From Castellaniella sp. S9 (GTDB taxonomy: Bacteria; Pseudomonadota; Gammaproteobacteria; Burkholderiales; Burkholderiaceae_B): a stretch of 64,000 nucleotides of DNA. The notes below the pieces were generated by a model. It did not search any database. It saw only the letters and a list, made by a program, of their open reading frames with translations, and was not told the DNA's origin. Position numbers and translations under genes: made by a program. Positions 13,528 through 21,913 of this stretch are shown here, piece after piece. Numbering within the stretch: the stretch's first letter is position 1; each line of letters starts with the position of its first letter. Where the stretch lies: contig NZ_JAPFGD010000011.1 in assembly GCF_027257175.1 (NCBI RefSeq), positions 59,419 to 123,418 on the forward strand. The letters are read 5' to 3'.

Positions 13528-14991
13528 ATGGGAAAAATCACCGGATTCATGGAATTCCAGCGGGTCTCGCCCGCCTACGAGGCGCCCGCCTCGCGCATGC
13601 GCCACTGGAAGGAATTCGTCCCCGTCCTGACCGACGAGGAAGCCAAGGTCCAGGGCGCACGCTGCATGGACTGCGGCATTCCATTCTGCACCCACGCCTG
13701 CCCGGTCAACAACATCATTCCCGACTGGAACGACCTGGTCTACCGGCAGGACTGGCGCCGCGCGCTGGACGTGCTGCTGTCGACGAACAATTTCCCCGAG
13801 TTCACCGGCCGCGTCTGCCCCGCGCCCTGCGAGGCCGCCTGTACCCTGAACCTGAACTTCGAGGCGGTGGGCATCAAGTCGATCGAGCATGCCATCATCG
13901 AGCGCGGCTGGGCCGAGGGCTGGGTCTTGCCCATGCCGCCCACGCGCAAGACCGGCAAAAGGGTCGCCGTCATCGGCTCCGGCCCCTCGGGCCTGGCCTG
14001 CGCGCAGCAGCTGGCGCGGGCCGGCCATAGCGTATCCGTCTATGAAAAAAGCAACCGCATCGGCGGCCTGCTGCGCTACGGCATTCCGGACTTCAAGCTG
14101 GAAAAGGCCCACATCGACCGCCGCGTGGCGCAGATGGAGGCCGAGGGCGTGGAATTTTTCCCTTCGACCTACGTGGGCCGCCCCGAGGACGCCGAGGACG
14201 GCCTCACCGTGGTCACACCGGAGGATCTGCTGGAGCACCACGACGCGGTGGTGCTGGCCGGCGGCGCCGAACAGCCGCGCGACCTGCCGGTGCCCGGGCG
14301 CGAGCTGCGCGGCGTGCACTTCGCGATGGATTTCCTGCGCCAGCAGAACAAGCTCAACCACGGCGACCGCATCGCCCGGCCGATCAGCGCCAAGGACAAG
14401 CACGTCATCGTCATCGGCGGCGGCGACACGGGTTCGGATTGCGTGGGCACCAGCAATCGCCAGGGCGCGGCCTCGGTGACGCAGTTCGAACTGATGTTCA
14501 AGCCGCCCGAGGCCGAGGACAAAATGCTCACCTGGCCCTATTGGCCGATCAAGCTGCGCACCTCGAGTTCGCACGAGGAAGGCTGCCAGCGCGACTGGGC
14601 GGTGGGCACGCAGGCCTTCGAGGGCAAGGGCGGCAAAGTGGACAAGCTGGTCGCCGCCCGGCTGGAATGGCTGCGCGACAAGGCGACCGGCCAGTTGAAG
14701 ATGCGCGAGGTGAAGGATTCGCGCTTCGAGATGCCGGCCGACCTGGTGCTGCTGGCGATGGGCTTCGTGTCGCCAGTGCGCGCCGTGCTGGATGCCTTCG
14801 ACATCGCGGTGGACGGGCGCGGCAATGCGCAGGCCAACACCGAGGACTATTGCAGCAGCCGCGCCAAGGTGTTCGCCGCCGGCGACATGCGCCGCGGCCA
14901 GTCCCTGGTGGTGTGGGCGATCCGCGAGGGGCGCCAGTGCGCGCGCTCGGTGGACGAGTACCTGATGGGTTCGTCGGTGCTGCCGCGCTAA
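13528..14991 (+). CDS. gltD: Glutamate synthase (NADPH), small subunit
   Basis: A 487-residue flavoprotein that feeds electrons from NADPH to GltB. N-terminal iron-sulfur cysteines occur in [14 protein letters not shown] and CPAPCEAAC. The FAD-binding motif is [15 protein letters not shown], followed by [15 protein letters not shown], and the NADPH-binding motif is [13 protein letters not shown]. The C-terminal FAD-contacting region is [17 protein letters not shown]. It lies 12 bases behind gltB, the usual operon order. A long perfect hairpin separates it from the convergent kinase gene. Confidence 0.97.
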   Translation: MGKITGFMEFQRVSPAYEAPASRMRHWKEFVPVLTDEEAKVQGARCMDCGIPFCTHACPVNNIIPDWNDLVYRQDWRRALDVLLSTNNFPEFTGRVCPAPCEAACTLNLNFEAVGIKSIEHAIIERGWAEGWVLPMPPTRKTGKRVAVIGSGPSGLACAQQLARAGHSVSVYEKSNRIGGLLRYGIPDFKLEKAHIDRRVAQMEAEGVEFFPSTYVGRPEDAEDGLTVVTPEDLLEHHDAVVLAGGAEQPRDLPVPGRELRGVHFAMDFLRQQNKLNHGDRIARPISAKDKHVIVIGGGDTGSDCVGTSNRQGAASVTQFELMFKPPEAEDKMLTWPYWPIKLRTSSSHEEGCQRDWAVGTQAFEGKGGKVDKLVAARLEWLRDKATGQLKMREVKDSRFEMPADLVLLAMGFVSPVRAVLDAFDIAVDGRGNAQANTEDYCSSRAKVFAAGDMRRGQSLVVWAIREGRQCARSVDEYLMGSSVLPR

Positions 14992-14994
14992 TAC

Positions 14995-15041
14995 GCGGCC
15001 TTGCCTTGGCCGGTCTCGCCGGCAGGCCAAGGCAAGGCCGC
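14995..15041. terminator. Perfect 17-bp hairpin between convergent gltD and sensor kinase gene
   Basis: GCGGCCTTGCCTTGGCC (14995-15011) is fully complementary to 15025-15041, with a 13-base loop. There is no T-run on either side, so it is not a canonical intrinsic terminator. Its position between two convergent stops suggests a bidirectional transcription barrier or 3'-end stabiliser. Confidence 0.6.
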
Positions 15042-15050
15042 AACAACCTA

Positions 15051-16436
15051 TCAGGTATAGGGCTGCGCGCCGCCGTCGGCCGCCGGCAGGCACAGGCGCA
15101 GCCGCGCGCCGCCTAGCGGCGATGCCAATGCCTGCACACTGCCGCCGTAGGTCTGCGCCAGCACACGCACGATATCCAGCCCAAGGCCGGAGCCCGGATG
15201 CTGTTCGTCCAGCTGCACGCCACGCTCGAACATGCGCGCACGCAGCGCCTCCGGAATGCCCGGCCCATCGTCATCCACGGTGAAGCAGATCCGTCCGTCC
15301 TCATGCTGCACATCGACGACGACGCGCGTGCGCGCCCACTTGCCCGCATTGTCGATCAGGTTGCCCAGCAGCTCGTACAGGTCCTGCTCCTCGCCGCGAA
15401 ACGCGCCATCCTGTGCCTGGGGCGCCAGCTCGAACGCCAGCTGTCGCTGGGCGTGCAGGCGCTGCATGGTGCGCAGCAGCGCCTGCACGGGCGCCAGCAC
15501 TGGCGTGCGCAATCCCGTGGCGCGCACGGCCGCAGCGGCGCGGGCGCGCGCAAGGTGGTAGTCCACCTGGCGACGCGCGCCAGCCACCTGCTCGAGCACC
15601 AGCCGCGCCAGAGGGCTGCTGTCCTGCTCGGCCGCATTGGCGAGGATGGACAAGGGCGTGTGCACCGCATGCGCCAGATTGCCGGCCTGGGTACGGGCGC
15701 GCCCCACCATGTCGGCGTTCGCTGCCAGCACGTGATTGAACTCGTTGACCAAGGGTTGCAGCTCTTGCGGGAAGCGTCCTTCGATTTGGACGGCATGGCC
15801 GTCACGCACCGCCGCCAGACGCGCGCGCAGCAGCCTGAAGGGACGCAGGGCCAAATGCAACTGGACCGCCATGGCCACGGCCATGGCCAGCGCCAACATG
15901 CCGAGCGCGATCAGCAGCATGCGGGTGAACCGCTGCAGGGGTTCGGCCAGCAGCGCCGTGTCGCCGGCCACGGCCAGGCGCAACAGCGGGGCGTCGTCCT
16001 CGGCAAGCTGCAGGGTACGTGCCACGGCCAGCAATTCATGGCCTTGCGCATCGCGCAGGTGCAGCACGCGGTACCCACGGGCGGGGTAGTCTTCGAGGGC
16101 GGGCGGCAGCGTCAGCACTTGGTCCCATAGCGAACGCGAACGCACAACGGCCGACAGCGGTGCCGCACCCAGCCGGTCGATCTGCCAATACAGGCCGGAC
16201 AGCGGCTGCGCCAGGCGCGGGTCGGCCACCATGGCCGCCACGGTGGCGCCGTCCCGGGGCGTCCAGTCCACGGCGGCGCTCAGCTGGTCCAGCTGCACCA
16301 CCAATTGCGCCTGCAGCTGCTGCGTGATGTGGTCCTGAAACAGGGCGCGCAGCGCCCAGCCCGCCAGCGCGATGCTGAGCACCATCCACGCCAGGGTGCC
16401 CGCCAGCAGCCGCAGGCGCAACGAACCGCCCCTCAT
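15051..16436 (-). CDS. Sensor histidine kinase (PhoQ/QseC-like topology)
   Basis: A 461-residue membrane kinase. One transmembrane segment lies at about residues 11-30, a periplasmic sensor at 31-170, and a second segment at about 172-195, followed by a HAMP-like linker. The dimerisation helix carries NLAHAVHTPLSIL with the likely phospho-accepting His256. The ATPase domain shows the N box (NLIDNAGKWA), VDDDGPGIP and GSGLGLDIV. Its start overlaps the end of the response regulator gene by 4 bases, so the two form a pair. The signal is unknown; the pepSY gene upstream and the redox genes across the divergent spacer suggest an envelope or iron/redox stimulus. Confidence 0.9.
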   Translation of the reverse strand: MRGGSLRLRLLAGTLAWMVLSIALAGWALRALFQDHITQQLQAQLVVQLDQLSAAVDWTPRDGATVAAMVADPRLAQPLSGLYWQIDRLGAAPLSAVVRSRSLWDQVLTLPPALEDYPARGYRVLHLRDAQGHELLAVARTLQLAEDDAPLLRLAVAGDTALLAEPLQRFTRMLLIALGMLALAMAVAMAVQLHLALRPFRLLRARLAAVRDGHAVQIEGRFPQELQPLVNEFNHVLAANADMVGRARTQAGNLAHAVHTPLSILANAAEQDSSPLARLVLEQVAGARRQVDYHLARARAAAAVRATGLRTPVLAPVQALLRTMQRLHAQRQLAFELAPQAQDGAFRGEEQDLYELLGNLIDNAGKWARTRVVVDVQHEDGRICFTVDDDGPGIPEALRARMFERGVQLDEQHPGSGLGLDIVRVLAQTYGGSVQALASPLGGARLRLCLPAADGGAQPYT

Positions 16437-17104
16437 GCAGGCGCGCCCGCCTCGACCAGCCGGTAGCCCAGACCACGCACGGTTTCTATGCTGCCCGGGG
16501 GCAGCTTTTTGCGCAGGCGGCCCACGAAGACCTCGATCGTATTGGAATCTCGGTCGCTGTCATGCGGGTAGATGTGCTCGGACAGTTCCGTGCGGGACAG
16601 CACCTCGCCCTTGCGTTGCATGAGCAGCGACAGCAGCTTGAACTCGTGGCTGGTCAGCGTCAGCGGCCGGCCGTCCACCAGCACGCGCGCCTGGCGTGTG
16701 TCCAGCCAGATGGCGCCGCACTGCCACTGGGCCGTGGCATGCTCGCCCAAGCGTCGCAGCAGGGCGCGCAGGCGGGCCAGCAGTTCCTCCATGTGGAAGG
16801 GCTTGGCCAGATAGTCGTCGGCGCCCGCGTCCATGCCGGCCACCTTTTCGTGCCAGGCACTGCGCGCGGTGAGGATCAGCACCGGCATGTTGCGTCCTGC
16901 CGCGCGCCAGCGTCGCAGCACCGACAGGCCATCGAGCGCGGGCAGGCCCAGGTCCAGCACCACCGCGTCGAAATCCTCGACCTCGCCCAGATAGTGCGCC
17001 TGGACCCCGTCGCCGGCGGTCTCGACCGTATGGCCCGCCGCGGTAATGGCCTGCACCAGCTGGGTGCACAGCACGGGTTCGTCCTCAACGACGAGAATCC
17101 GCAT
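16433..17104 (-). CDS. OmpR/PhoB-family response regulator
   Basis: A 223-residue regulator. The receiver domain has the acidic pair (VVEDEP), phospho-acceptor Asp51 (VVLDLGLP), Thr in LILTAR and Lys in DDYLAKPF. The C-terminal winged helix shows LTSHEFKLLSLL, DRDSNTIEVFVGRLRKKL and the final hairpin IETVRGLGYRL. It overlaps the pepSY gene upstream (20 bases) and the kinase gene downstream. A tandem repeat in the spacer upstream of pepSY has the spacing expected for this DNA-binding family, so autoregulation is likely. Confidence 0.93.
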   Translation of the reverse strand: MRILVVEDEPVLCTQLVQAITAAGHTVETAGDGVQAHYLGEVEDFDAVVLDLGLPALDGLSVLRRWRAAGRNMPVLILTARSAWHEKVAGMDAGADDYLAKPFHMEELLARLRALLRRLGEHATAQWQCGAIWLDTRQARVLVDGRPLTLTSHEFKLLSLLMQRKGEVLSRTELSEHIYPHDSDRDSNTIEVFVGRLRKKLPPGSIETVRGLGYRLVEAGAPA

Positions 17105-17438
17105 CCCTGTCCTTTCGGTCTTCCTTGCGTTTGACCTTCAACACGCGCCCATCCACCGCATCGACCTGGAGCTTGGCCATGCGGCCGTCATCCTGCAGCA
17201 TGCGGATCTCGTAGATGAAGCGGCCATCCTCACGCTCGAACTCCACTTTCAGCACCTGCCCCTGGTATTCGTGCTCGACCTTGTCGAGCACGACGCGCAA
17301 CGGCAACACCTGGCCGCGTTCGAGCGCCTGGCGCGCCAATTCATGATCCTCATGCTCACCGGCATGCAAAGCGCCGCCCGTCATGGCGATGCCCAAAGCC
17401 AGGGCCGGCGGGATGAGGAAACGATGCAATGTCTTCAT
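17085..17438 (-). CDS. Secreted PepSY-domain protein
   Basis: A 117-residue protein with an N-terminal signal peptide (MKTLHRFLIPPALALGIAM, probable cleavage after ALHA), then one PepSY domain (PLRVVLDKVEHEYQGQVLKVEFE ... YEIRMLQDDGRMAKLQVDA read in two blocks) and a very basic, Lys/Arg/Asp-rich tail. PepSY proteins are small extracytoplasmic modulators, often next to two-component systems. It is the first gene of the pepSY-regulator-kinase operon. The start is ATG at 17438; the open frame extends six bases to a TTG, which is less likely. No Shine-Dalgarno is visible and a -10 box sits right against the start, so a leaderless mRNA is possible. Confidence 0.85.
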   Translation of the reverse strand: MKTLHRFLIPPALALGIAMTGGALHAGEHEDHELARQALERGQVLPLRVVLDKVEHEYQGQVLKVEFEREDGRFIYEIRMLQDDGRMAKLQVDAVDGRVLKVKRKEDRKDRDADSRR

Positions 17439-17445
17439 GGGCAAT

Positions 17446-17501
17446 TTTATACAGGGGCCGCGATGAACGGGAGATGAACGGCGCCTTCACCAGGCGTTCA
17501 T
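17446..17501 (-). promoter_or_regulatory. Predicted pepSY promoter with tandem response-regulator repeats
   Basis: GATGAACGG occurs twice in direct orientation at 17462-17470 and 17473-17481, an 11-base period typical for OmpR-family tandem binding. A third, inverted half-site CGTTCAT lies at 17495-17501. On the - strand a -10 box TATAAA is complement(17446..17451); the repeats cover the -35 position, where no good -35 hexamer exists. This is the layout of an activator-dependent promoter. Which divergent gene is controlled, and by which regulator, is inferred. Confidence 0.5.
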
Positions 17502-17549
17502 GGCGAGTCCCACAGAATGGGCCTCAAATCCGCAAACAGGGGAAACATC

Positions 17550-18932
17550 ATGCGTATCAAAATTGCCTTGGGAGCCTGGCTGGCCGCCATCGCCCTGGCC
17601 TGGCTGGCCGTGGCCTCGCCGCAGCTGGGTGTATCGCCACTGGTGGACGCGCAGGGCGCCGCCACGGGCTGGTGGCAGCTGCGCCAGCATATTCTGTACC
17701 TTTCCGGCCTGTGGAGCATCGGCCTGATGGGGCTGGTGATGCTACTGGCCCTGCGCCCGCCCTGGCTGGAGCGTCCCCTGGGCGGCATGGATCAGGTCTA
17801 TCGCCTGCACAAGTGGGCGGGCATCGGCGCGGCATTGTTCGCCCTCCTGCATTGGGGGGCCGATCAGTCCAGCGACTGGATCAAGTTCCTATGGGGACGC
17901 GAGGGCCGACCCGCACGCGAGGCGGTCCTCCCGTGGCTGACCGGCACCCGGGGCGTTGCCAAAGACCTGGGCGAGATGGCGTTTTATCTGCTGCTGGCCA
18001 TGGTGGCCATCACGCTGCTGACCCGGCTGCTGCCCTACCGTCCCTGGCGCTTCCTGCATCGCGCCATGCCGCTCGTGTTCCTGGCGCTGGTGTTCCACAG
18101 CATCGCGCTGATGCCACTGGCCTTCTGGACGGCGCCGCTGGGCCTGCTGATGGGCGCGCTGCTGGCACTGGGCAGCGTGGCGGCCATCTGGTCGCTGGCG
18201 GGACGGATCGGCCGCTCGCGCAGCCACACGGGCCATATCCATGCCGTATACATCCTGGGCGAGGGCGACACGGCTGCGCCCATCGAGGTGATCTGCGCCC
18301 TGCCGCCAAGCTGGCCCGGCCACCGCGCGGGGCAGTTCGCCTTCGTGCGATTCGACGGCGCCGAGGGCGCCCACCCCTTTACCATTGCCAGCGCACCCGG
18401 CAGCCTGGGCGTCAACGAACAGGGTGAGCGGCTGCTGCGCTTGGTGATCAAGCCCCTGGGCGACTACACCCGCACTCTGGGCCGTCGGCTGCAGGCCGGG
18501 CAGCGCGTGGACGTCGAAGGCCCGTATGGCCGCTTCAACGGCAAGGGCCGCCATCAACGCCAGCAGGTCTGGGTGGCCGGCGGCGTAGGCGTTACGCCCT
18601 TCCTGGCGCTGCTGGAGGCCCGCCAACCGGGCGCCGCCCCGGCGCCCCACACCTTGCAAGCCGTACAGATGCACTACTGCACCCGCGACGCCGCCACCGA
18701 TCCGCTGCTGCCGCGCCTGCGCACATTGTGCGAACAGGCCCAGCCGCCGGTCACGCTCACCGTGCACAGCGACGCCCATGGCCAGCGCCTGCGTCCCAGG
18801 GACCTGGAGTCCCTCGGCGAACCGCTGGACATCTGGTTCTGCGGTCCCCAAGGCCTGGGCGACACCCTGGACGCATACACCGGCGGCCCGCGCCCTTGGC
18901 GCCTGCACCGTGAATCCTTTGCCCTGCGTTGA
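17550..18932 (+). CDS. Ferric-reductase-like transmembrane flavocytochrome
   Basis: A 460-residue membrane oxidoreductase. The N-terminal half has about six hydrophobic helices with paired haem-ligand histidines: LHKWAGIGAALFALLHW (spacing 14) and LHRAMPLVFLALVFHS (spacing 13). The C-terminal half is a ferredoxin-reductase-type FAD/NAD(P)H module: GQFAFVRF, HPFTIASAP, GVGVTPFLALLEA and WFCGPQGLGD. Such proteins move electrons from cytosolic NAD(P)H across the inner membrane. The start at 17550 follows an AGGGGA Shine-Dalgarno; the frame is open for 33 bases upstream. A secreted DUF2271 protein and ApbE follow in the same direction, suggesting that the periplasmic acceptor is a flavinylated protein. 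Confidence 0.88.
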   Translation: MRIKIALGAWLAAIALAWLAVASPQLGVSPLVDAQGAATGWWQLRQHILYLSGLWSIGLMGLVMLLALRPPWLERPLGGMDQVYRLHKWAGIGAALFALLHWGADQSSDWIKFLWGREGRPAREAVLPWLTGTRGVAKDLGEMAFYLLLAMVAITLLTRLLPYRPWRFLHRAMPLVFLALVFHSIALMPLAFWTAPLGLLMGALLALGSVAAIWSLAGRIGRSRSHTGHIHAVYILGEGDTAAPIEVICALPPSWPGHRAGQFAFVRFDGAEGAHPFTIASAPGSLGVNEQGERLLRLVIKPLGDYTRTLGRRLQAGQRVDVEGPYGRFNGKGRHQRQQVWVAGGVGVTPFLALLEARQPGAAPAPHTLQAVQMHYCTRDAATDPLLPRLRTLCEQAQPPVTLTVHSDAHGQRLRPRDLESLGEPLDIWFCGPQGLGDTLDAYTGGPRPWRLHRESFALR

Positions 18933-18951
18933 TTCCGATAAGGAGTATCCC

Positions 18952-19419
18952 ATGAAACGCCTCACTTCATTACTCGCCTTATGCGTGCTCCTGCCCGCGC
19001 TGGCGCATAGCCGCCAGGTCACGCTTTCAACCACGCTCAAGAACCCTGAAGGCGACGGCGCCTATCTGGCCATCTACCTGACCGATGCCAACGGCGCCTA
19101 CGCCAGTACCCTGTGGGTGGCTGGCCGCAAAGCCAAGTACTACAAACACCTGACGGACTGGAACCGCCTCTCCGCTGGCGACGGCCGCCGTCTGCAAGGC
19201 ATAACCGGGGCCAGCGCCGGAGCGGGACGGATCCTGAAGGTGACCACCGACCTGGCTGACGCACTGATCGACGCGGGCTATGAAATCCGCGTCGATGTGT
19301 CCGCGGAGGACATGGACGACAGCCCTTCGGAGATCCGCGTGCCCCTGTCTTCCGCACAGGCGGGCCAGCCACAGGCCGGCACGCAGTTCATCCAGTCGTT
19401 CATGGTTCAGCTGCAGTAG
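18952..19419 (+). CDS. Secreted DUF2271-family protein with a TGAS motif
   Basis: A 155-residue protein with a clear signal peptide (MKRLTSLLALCVLLPALAHS). The mature part matches the DUF2271 pattern (LSTTLKNPEGDGAYLAIYL, LWVAGRKAKYYKHL, an ITGAS motif at residues 84-88, YEIRVDVSAEDMDD). The T-G-A-S sequence (Thr85) fits the [ST]GA[ST] core at which ApbE attaches FMN in FMN-binding proteins, and apbE is the next gene. I infer that this is a periplasmic flavinylated electron carrier for the upstream reductase. The Shine-Dalgarno AAGGAG precedes the start; the reductase stop is 19 bases upstream. Confidence 0.8.
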   Translation: MKRLTSLLALCVLLPALAHSRQVTLSTTLKNPEGDGAYLAIYLTDANGAYASTLWVAGRKAKYYKHLTDWNRLSAGDGRRLQGITGASAGAGRILKVTTDLADALIDAGYEIRVDVSAEDMDDSPSEIRVPLSSAQAGQPQAGTQFIQSFMVQLQ

Positions 19420-19432
19420 CAGCGTCGCTCGG

Positions 19433-20422
19433 ATGGACGCGATGCCCCCGAACCGTTCCGCCGCGAGGCGTTTGCTGCTGCACGGCCCCACCATGGGCAC
19501 GCGCTGGTCCGTGATCTGCGATGCCCCGCTGGACGCGGACTCGCATGTCCTGCGCGGCGCCATGGCTGCAAGCGTGGCGCAGGTGGACACGCAGATGTCA
19601 CCCTGGCTGCCGGATAGCGACCTCAACCGCCTGAACCATACGCCGCCTGGGACATGGGTGGCCCTGCCCGCCGAAACCCTCGAGGTGCTGGCCCATGCTC
19701 TGGACGTCTGCCGTCATAGCCAAGGCGCGTTCGATCCGGCCGTCGGCGCGCTGGTCGATGCGTGGGGCTTCGGCGCAGCCCGCAATGCGCCCGATGCGGC
19801 TGCGATTCGCGCTGCCAGTCAAGCGACGCACCCGCCGACACATGAGGCATTGGAATTGGACCGGGCCACAGGCCGCGCCCGCAAACACGCACCGCTACAG
19901 CTGGACCTGTGCGGCATCGCCAAGGGTTATGCGGTGGACCGTATGGCCGGCACGCTTCGGCAACTCGGCATACGGCACGCCCTGATCGCGCTGGACGGCG
20001 AATTGCGCGCCCTGGGCGGCCAAGCCGACGACCGCCCCTGGACGGTGGCGGTGGAAAATCCCGTCCCCGGGCGCCGCAGCGTCCATAGCGTCCTCGAGCT
20101 GCGGGACCTGGCTGTGGCCACCTCCGGCGATTACCGCCGTTATCTGGACATAGGCGGCGCACGCCTGGCACACACTATGGATGCGCGCCGCGCTGCCCCC
20201 GTACGCAACGAGGTCGCCTCCGTCACGGTGCTGGCGCGCCGCTGCATGCACGCCGACGCCTGGGCCACCGCGCTGCTGGTCGCCGGACCCACCGAAGGGC
20301 CGGCGCTGGCCCGCCGCATGGGGCTGGAGGCACTGTGGATACTGCGTCGCCAAGGCGCACTGGCCGCGCTGGGCCTGGGACGGTTCGGCCAGACGTGTGC
20401 ATCCATCAATGGGGAATACTGA
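19433..20422 (+). CDS. apbE: ApbE family FAD:protein FMN transferase
   Basis: About 329 residues, normal for ApbE. Family motifs: HGPTMGTRWSV near the N-terminus, QVDTQMSPWLPDSDLNRLN, FDPAVGALVDAWGFG, DLCGIAKGYAVDRMAG, ALIALDGELRALGG, and the metal-binding C-terminal HADAWATALLVAG. The usual DPRTG segment is replaced by MDARRAAPV, a mild deviation. ApbE transfers FMN from FAD to Ser/Thr of target proteins outside the cytoplasm. No obvious signal peptide or lipobox is read from ATG 19433 (or 19442), which is unusual for an exported enzyme. It follows the DUF2271 gene by 13 bases; its last 17 bases overlap the convergent gene. Confidence 0.9.
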   Translation: MDAMPPNRSAARRLLLHGPTMGTRWSVICDAPLDADSHVLRGAMAASVAQVDTQMSPWLPDSDLNRLNHTPPGTWVALPAETLEVLAHALDVCRHSQGAFDPAVGALVDAWGFGAARNAPDAAAIRAASQATHPPTHEALELDRATGRARKHAPLQLDLCGIAKGYAVDRMAGTLRQLGIRHALIALDGELRALGGQADDRPWTVAVENPVPGRRSVHSVLELRDLAVATSGDYRRYLDIGGARLAHTMDARRAAPVRNEVASVTVLARRCMHADAWATALLVAGPTEGPALARRMGLEALWILRRQGALAALGLGRFGQTCASINGEY

Positions 20423-20894
20423 CGTTTTCCCAACCGGGATGGTCGAAGTATTCGCCATAACGGTTCAGGGCGCGCGCCAGCGCGACCACCCCGTCCGCGC
20501 GAGGCTGCCCGGCCTGCTTGCCAGCGGCGACGTCGGCGCCGGCCACCACATCACCCAGAATGACATGCAGCGCGGCGTCGGCGTCCGGAGGCAATTTGCA
20601 GTTTTGGACGATATAGGACAGCTCGCGGTTGGTTTGTGCGCCCAGCCCATCATATTGGGCGTCGGTCAATGTGCCCGCATGGGCCTGAGGCAGCGCCTCG
20701 GACACAGCTTGGCGCAGATTGCCCATCGCCAGGCGCAAGGGATCGTCGGTGGCCCACTTGCGGCCATGATCCAGCGTCAACGCAGTGGTTTCGGCATGTC
20801 CGTGATCATGCGTCTCGGCCGCGATGGCCGGACTGCCGGCCAAGGGCATGGCAAGGCTCAAAGCAATGATGAGGTGGCGAGTGGAAGTTTTCAT
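20406..20894 (-). CDS. Secreted DnrO-like protein, predicted ECF regulon member
   Basis: A 162-residue protein with a signal peptide (about 25 residues, ending SPAIAA), a His-rich start of the mature chain (ETHDHGHAETT) and a mostly helical body (LDHGRKWATDDPLRLAMGNL, YIVQNCKLPPDADAALHVIL). It resembles proteins labelled DnrO-like in proteobacteria, whose function is not established; a four-helix metal- or haem-binding fold is possible. A good Shine-Dalgarno (AGGAG) precedes the ATG. Upstream lies a promoter matching the one before the ECF sigma gene, suggesting control by that sigma factor. Its 3' end overlaps apbE by 17 bases. Confidence 0.7.
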   Translation of the reverse strand: MKTSTRHLIIALSLAMPLAGSPAIAAETHDHGHAETTALTLDHGRKWATDDPLRLAMGNLRQAVSEALPQAHAGTLTDAQYDGLGAQTNRELSYIVQNCKLPPDADAALHVILGDVVAGADVAAGKQAGQPRADGVVALARALNRYGEYFDHPGWENVSIPH

Positions 20895-20944
20895 ATTGCG
20901 GCTCCTGTAGGCGTTCGGTCAATGTCGTTCCCGACCTTGATATA

Positions 20945-20969
20945 AACGTGCCAGGTCCGGAAAAGTTCC
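20945..20969 (-). promoter_or_regulatory. Predicted ECF sigma promoter of the DnrO-like gene
   Basis: GGAAC at complement(20965..20969) and GTT at complement(20945..20947), spacer 17. The string reads GGAACTTTT-N13-GTT, identical in pattern to the sequence before the sigma gene (22471-22495). GGAAC with this spacing is the usual -35 element of ECF promoters. Confidence 0.5.
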
Positions 20970-20987
20970 ATCCGCCCCCGGGCTCGC

Positions 20988-21467
20988 TCAGGGCTGTGGC
21001 GGCACCTGGTGCAAATGCCCCTCTCGCGTGCTCGCCTGGCGGCCGTACTCGTCGAGCAAAAGGGTTTTGAGCAGCGCACGCTGCCCTTCGTCCAGTACCG
21101 CCTGCTCGGCCAGGAGCTGGGCGATCACGCGCTTTTGCTGGGCATCCTGCAGGCTGGCGATGCGCGCCTGGATCGAGGCAAGGCGCGCGGTATCCGGATG
21201 CCCCGAAAATATCTCGTCGAGCAGGGCCTGGCGCTGGGCGCGGATATCCGTCCAGTTCGTGGCCAGGTCATCCAGGAACGGCTGTTCGAGCGCGTGCCAG
21301 GCCGCACGCTGCGACGGCGACAACGAAAGCCGGTCGGCCAGGGCCGAGGCCGGTTGAGTCCGTGCCATCCCGGATCCCAGCCACTGACGATAGCCGACCG
21401 CGCCGACAAAGCCGACATTCAAGGCCAGTGACGCCGCCAGCACGGATTTCAGGACACGGGCATTCAT
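20988..21467 (-). CDS. Periplasmic metal-sensor-like protein (CnrX/metal-resistance family)
   Basis: A 159-residue protein anchored by one N-terminal membrane segment (VLKSVLAASLALNVGFVGAVGY) with a helical periplasmic part. It has the family pattern LSLSPSQRAAWHALEQPF, an Arg/Gln-rich middle helix, and LLAEQAVLDEGQRALLKTLLLDEYGRQ. CnrX/Spy-like proteins sense metals or misfolding in the periplasm and act with ECF sigma/anti-sigma pairs. The characteristic metal-binding His/Met residues of CnrX are not evident, so nickel/cobalt sensing is not supported. The start at 21467 follows GAAGGAG and overlaps the anti-sigma stop by 4 bases. Confidence 0.75.
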   Translation of the reverse strand: MNARVLKSVLAASLALNVGFVGAVGYRQWLGSGMARTQPASALADRLSLSPSQRAAWHALEQPFLDDLATNWTDIRAQRQALLDEIFSGHPDTARLASIQARIASLQDAQQKRVIAQLLAEQAVLDEGQRALLKTLLLDEYGRQASTREGHLHQVPPQP

Positions 21468-21913
21468 GTTTGCTCCTTCGAAGGATTGCACAGCCCCGCG
21501 GCTGCGCATAGGCCGCCCGGCGGCACAGGATCAAAAACGCGAAGCGACGCGGTTCGCACGCCGGGATCGGACGGCGAACCCGGCGGCGGCAGCACGCCCA
21601 GTCCGACGCCCATCGCCAGCGCGGCGGCGATCGCCAGGCCGGCGGGGCTCCAGCCCAACCATAGGCGCCACGCGGGGGCGCGCCGCGAAGCCGGCCGCGA
21701 CGAGTATCGGACCGCAAGATCCAGGTCCAGCGGCGGGTCCGGCAGCTCGCGCAGTTCGTCGGACAGTCGCTGCAAGGCGGACAGCTCGGCGGCGCAGGCC
21801 GGGCAAGACCGGACGTGGACGCCGATCAACATCGCGCGCCGCTCGGTGCAGGCGCGGTCCAGATAGGCTGACAGCAGGACGGTTCTGGGGCAGGGCATGG
21901 TTTCCTCCGTCAA
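21464..21913 (-). CDS. Zinc-finger anti-sigma factor
   Basis: A 149-residue membrane protein. The cytoplasmic N-terminus has the ZAS motif H-x3-C-x2-C (His33, Cys37, Cys40, in HVRSCPACAAEL), followed by a basic stretch, one transmembrane helix (AGLAIAAALAMGVGLGVL, about residues 92-109) and a short periplasmic tail. Proteins of this type hold a partner ECF sigma factor inactive. The gene overlaps the sigma gene by 4 bases upstream and the CnrX-like gene by 4 bases downstream, a three-gene coupled operon. Confidence 0.85.
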   Translation of the reverse strand: MTEETMPCPRTVLLSAYLDRACTERRAMLIGVHVRSCPACAAELSALQRLSDELRELPDPPLDLDLAVRYSSRPASRRAPAWRLWLGWSPAGLAIAAALAMGVGLGVLPPPGSPSDPGVRTASLRVFDPVPPGGLCAAAGLCNPSKEQT

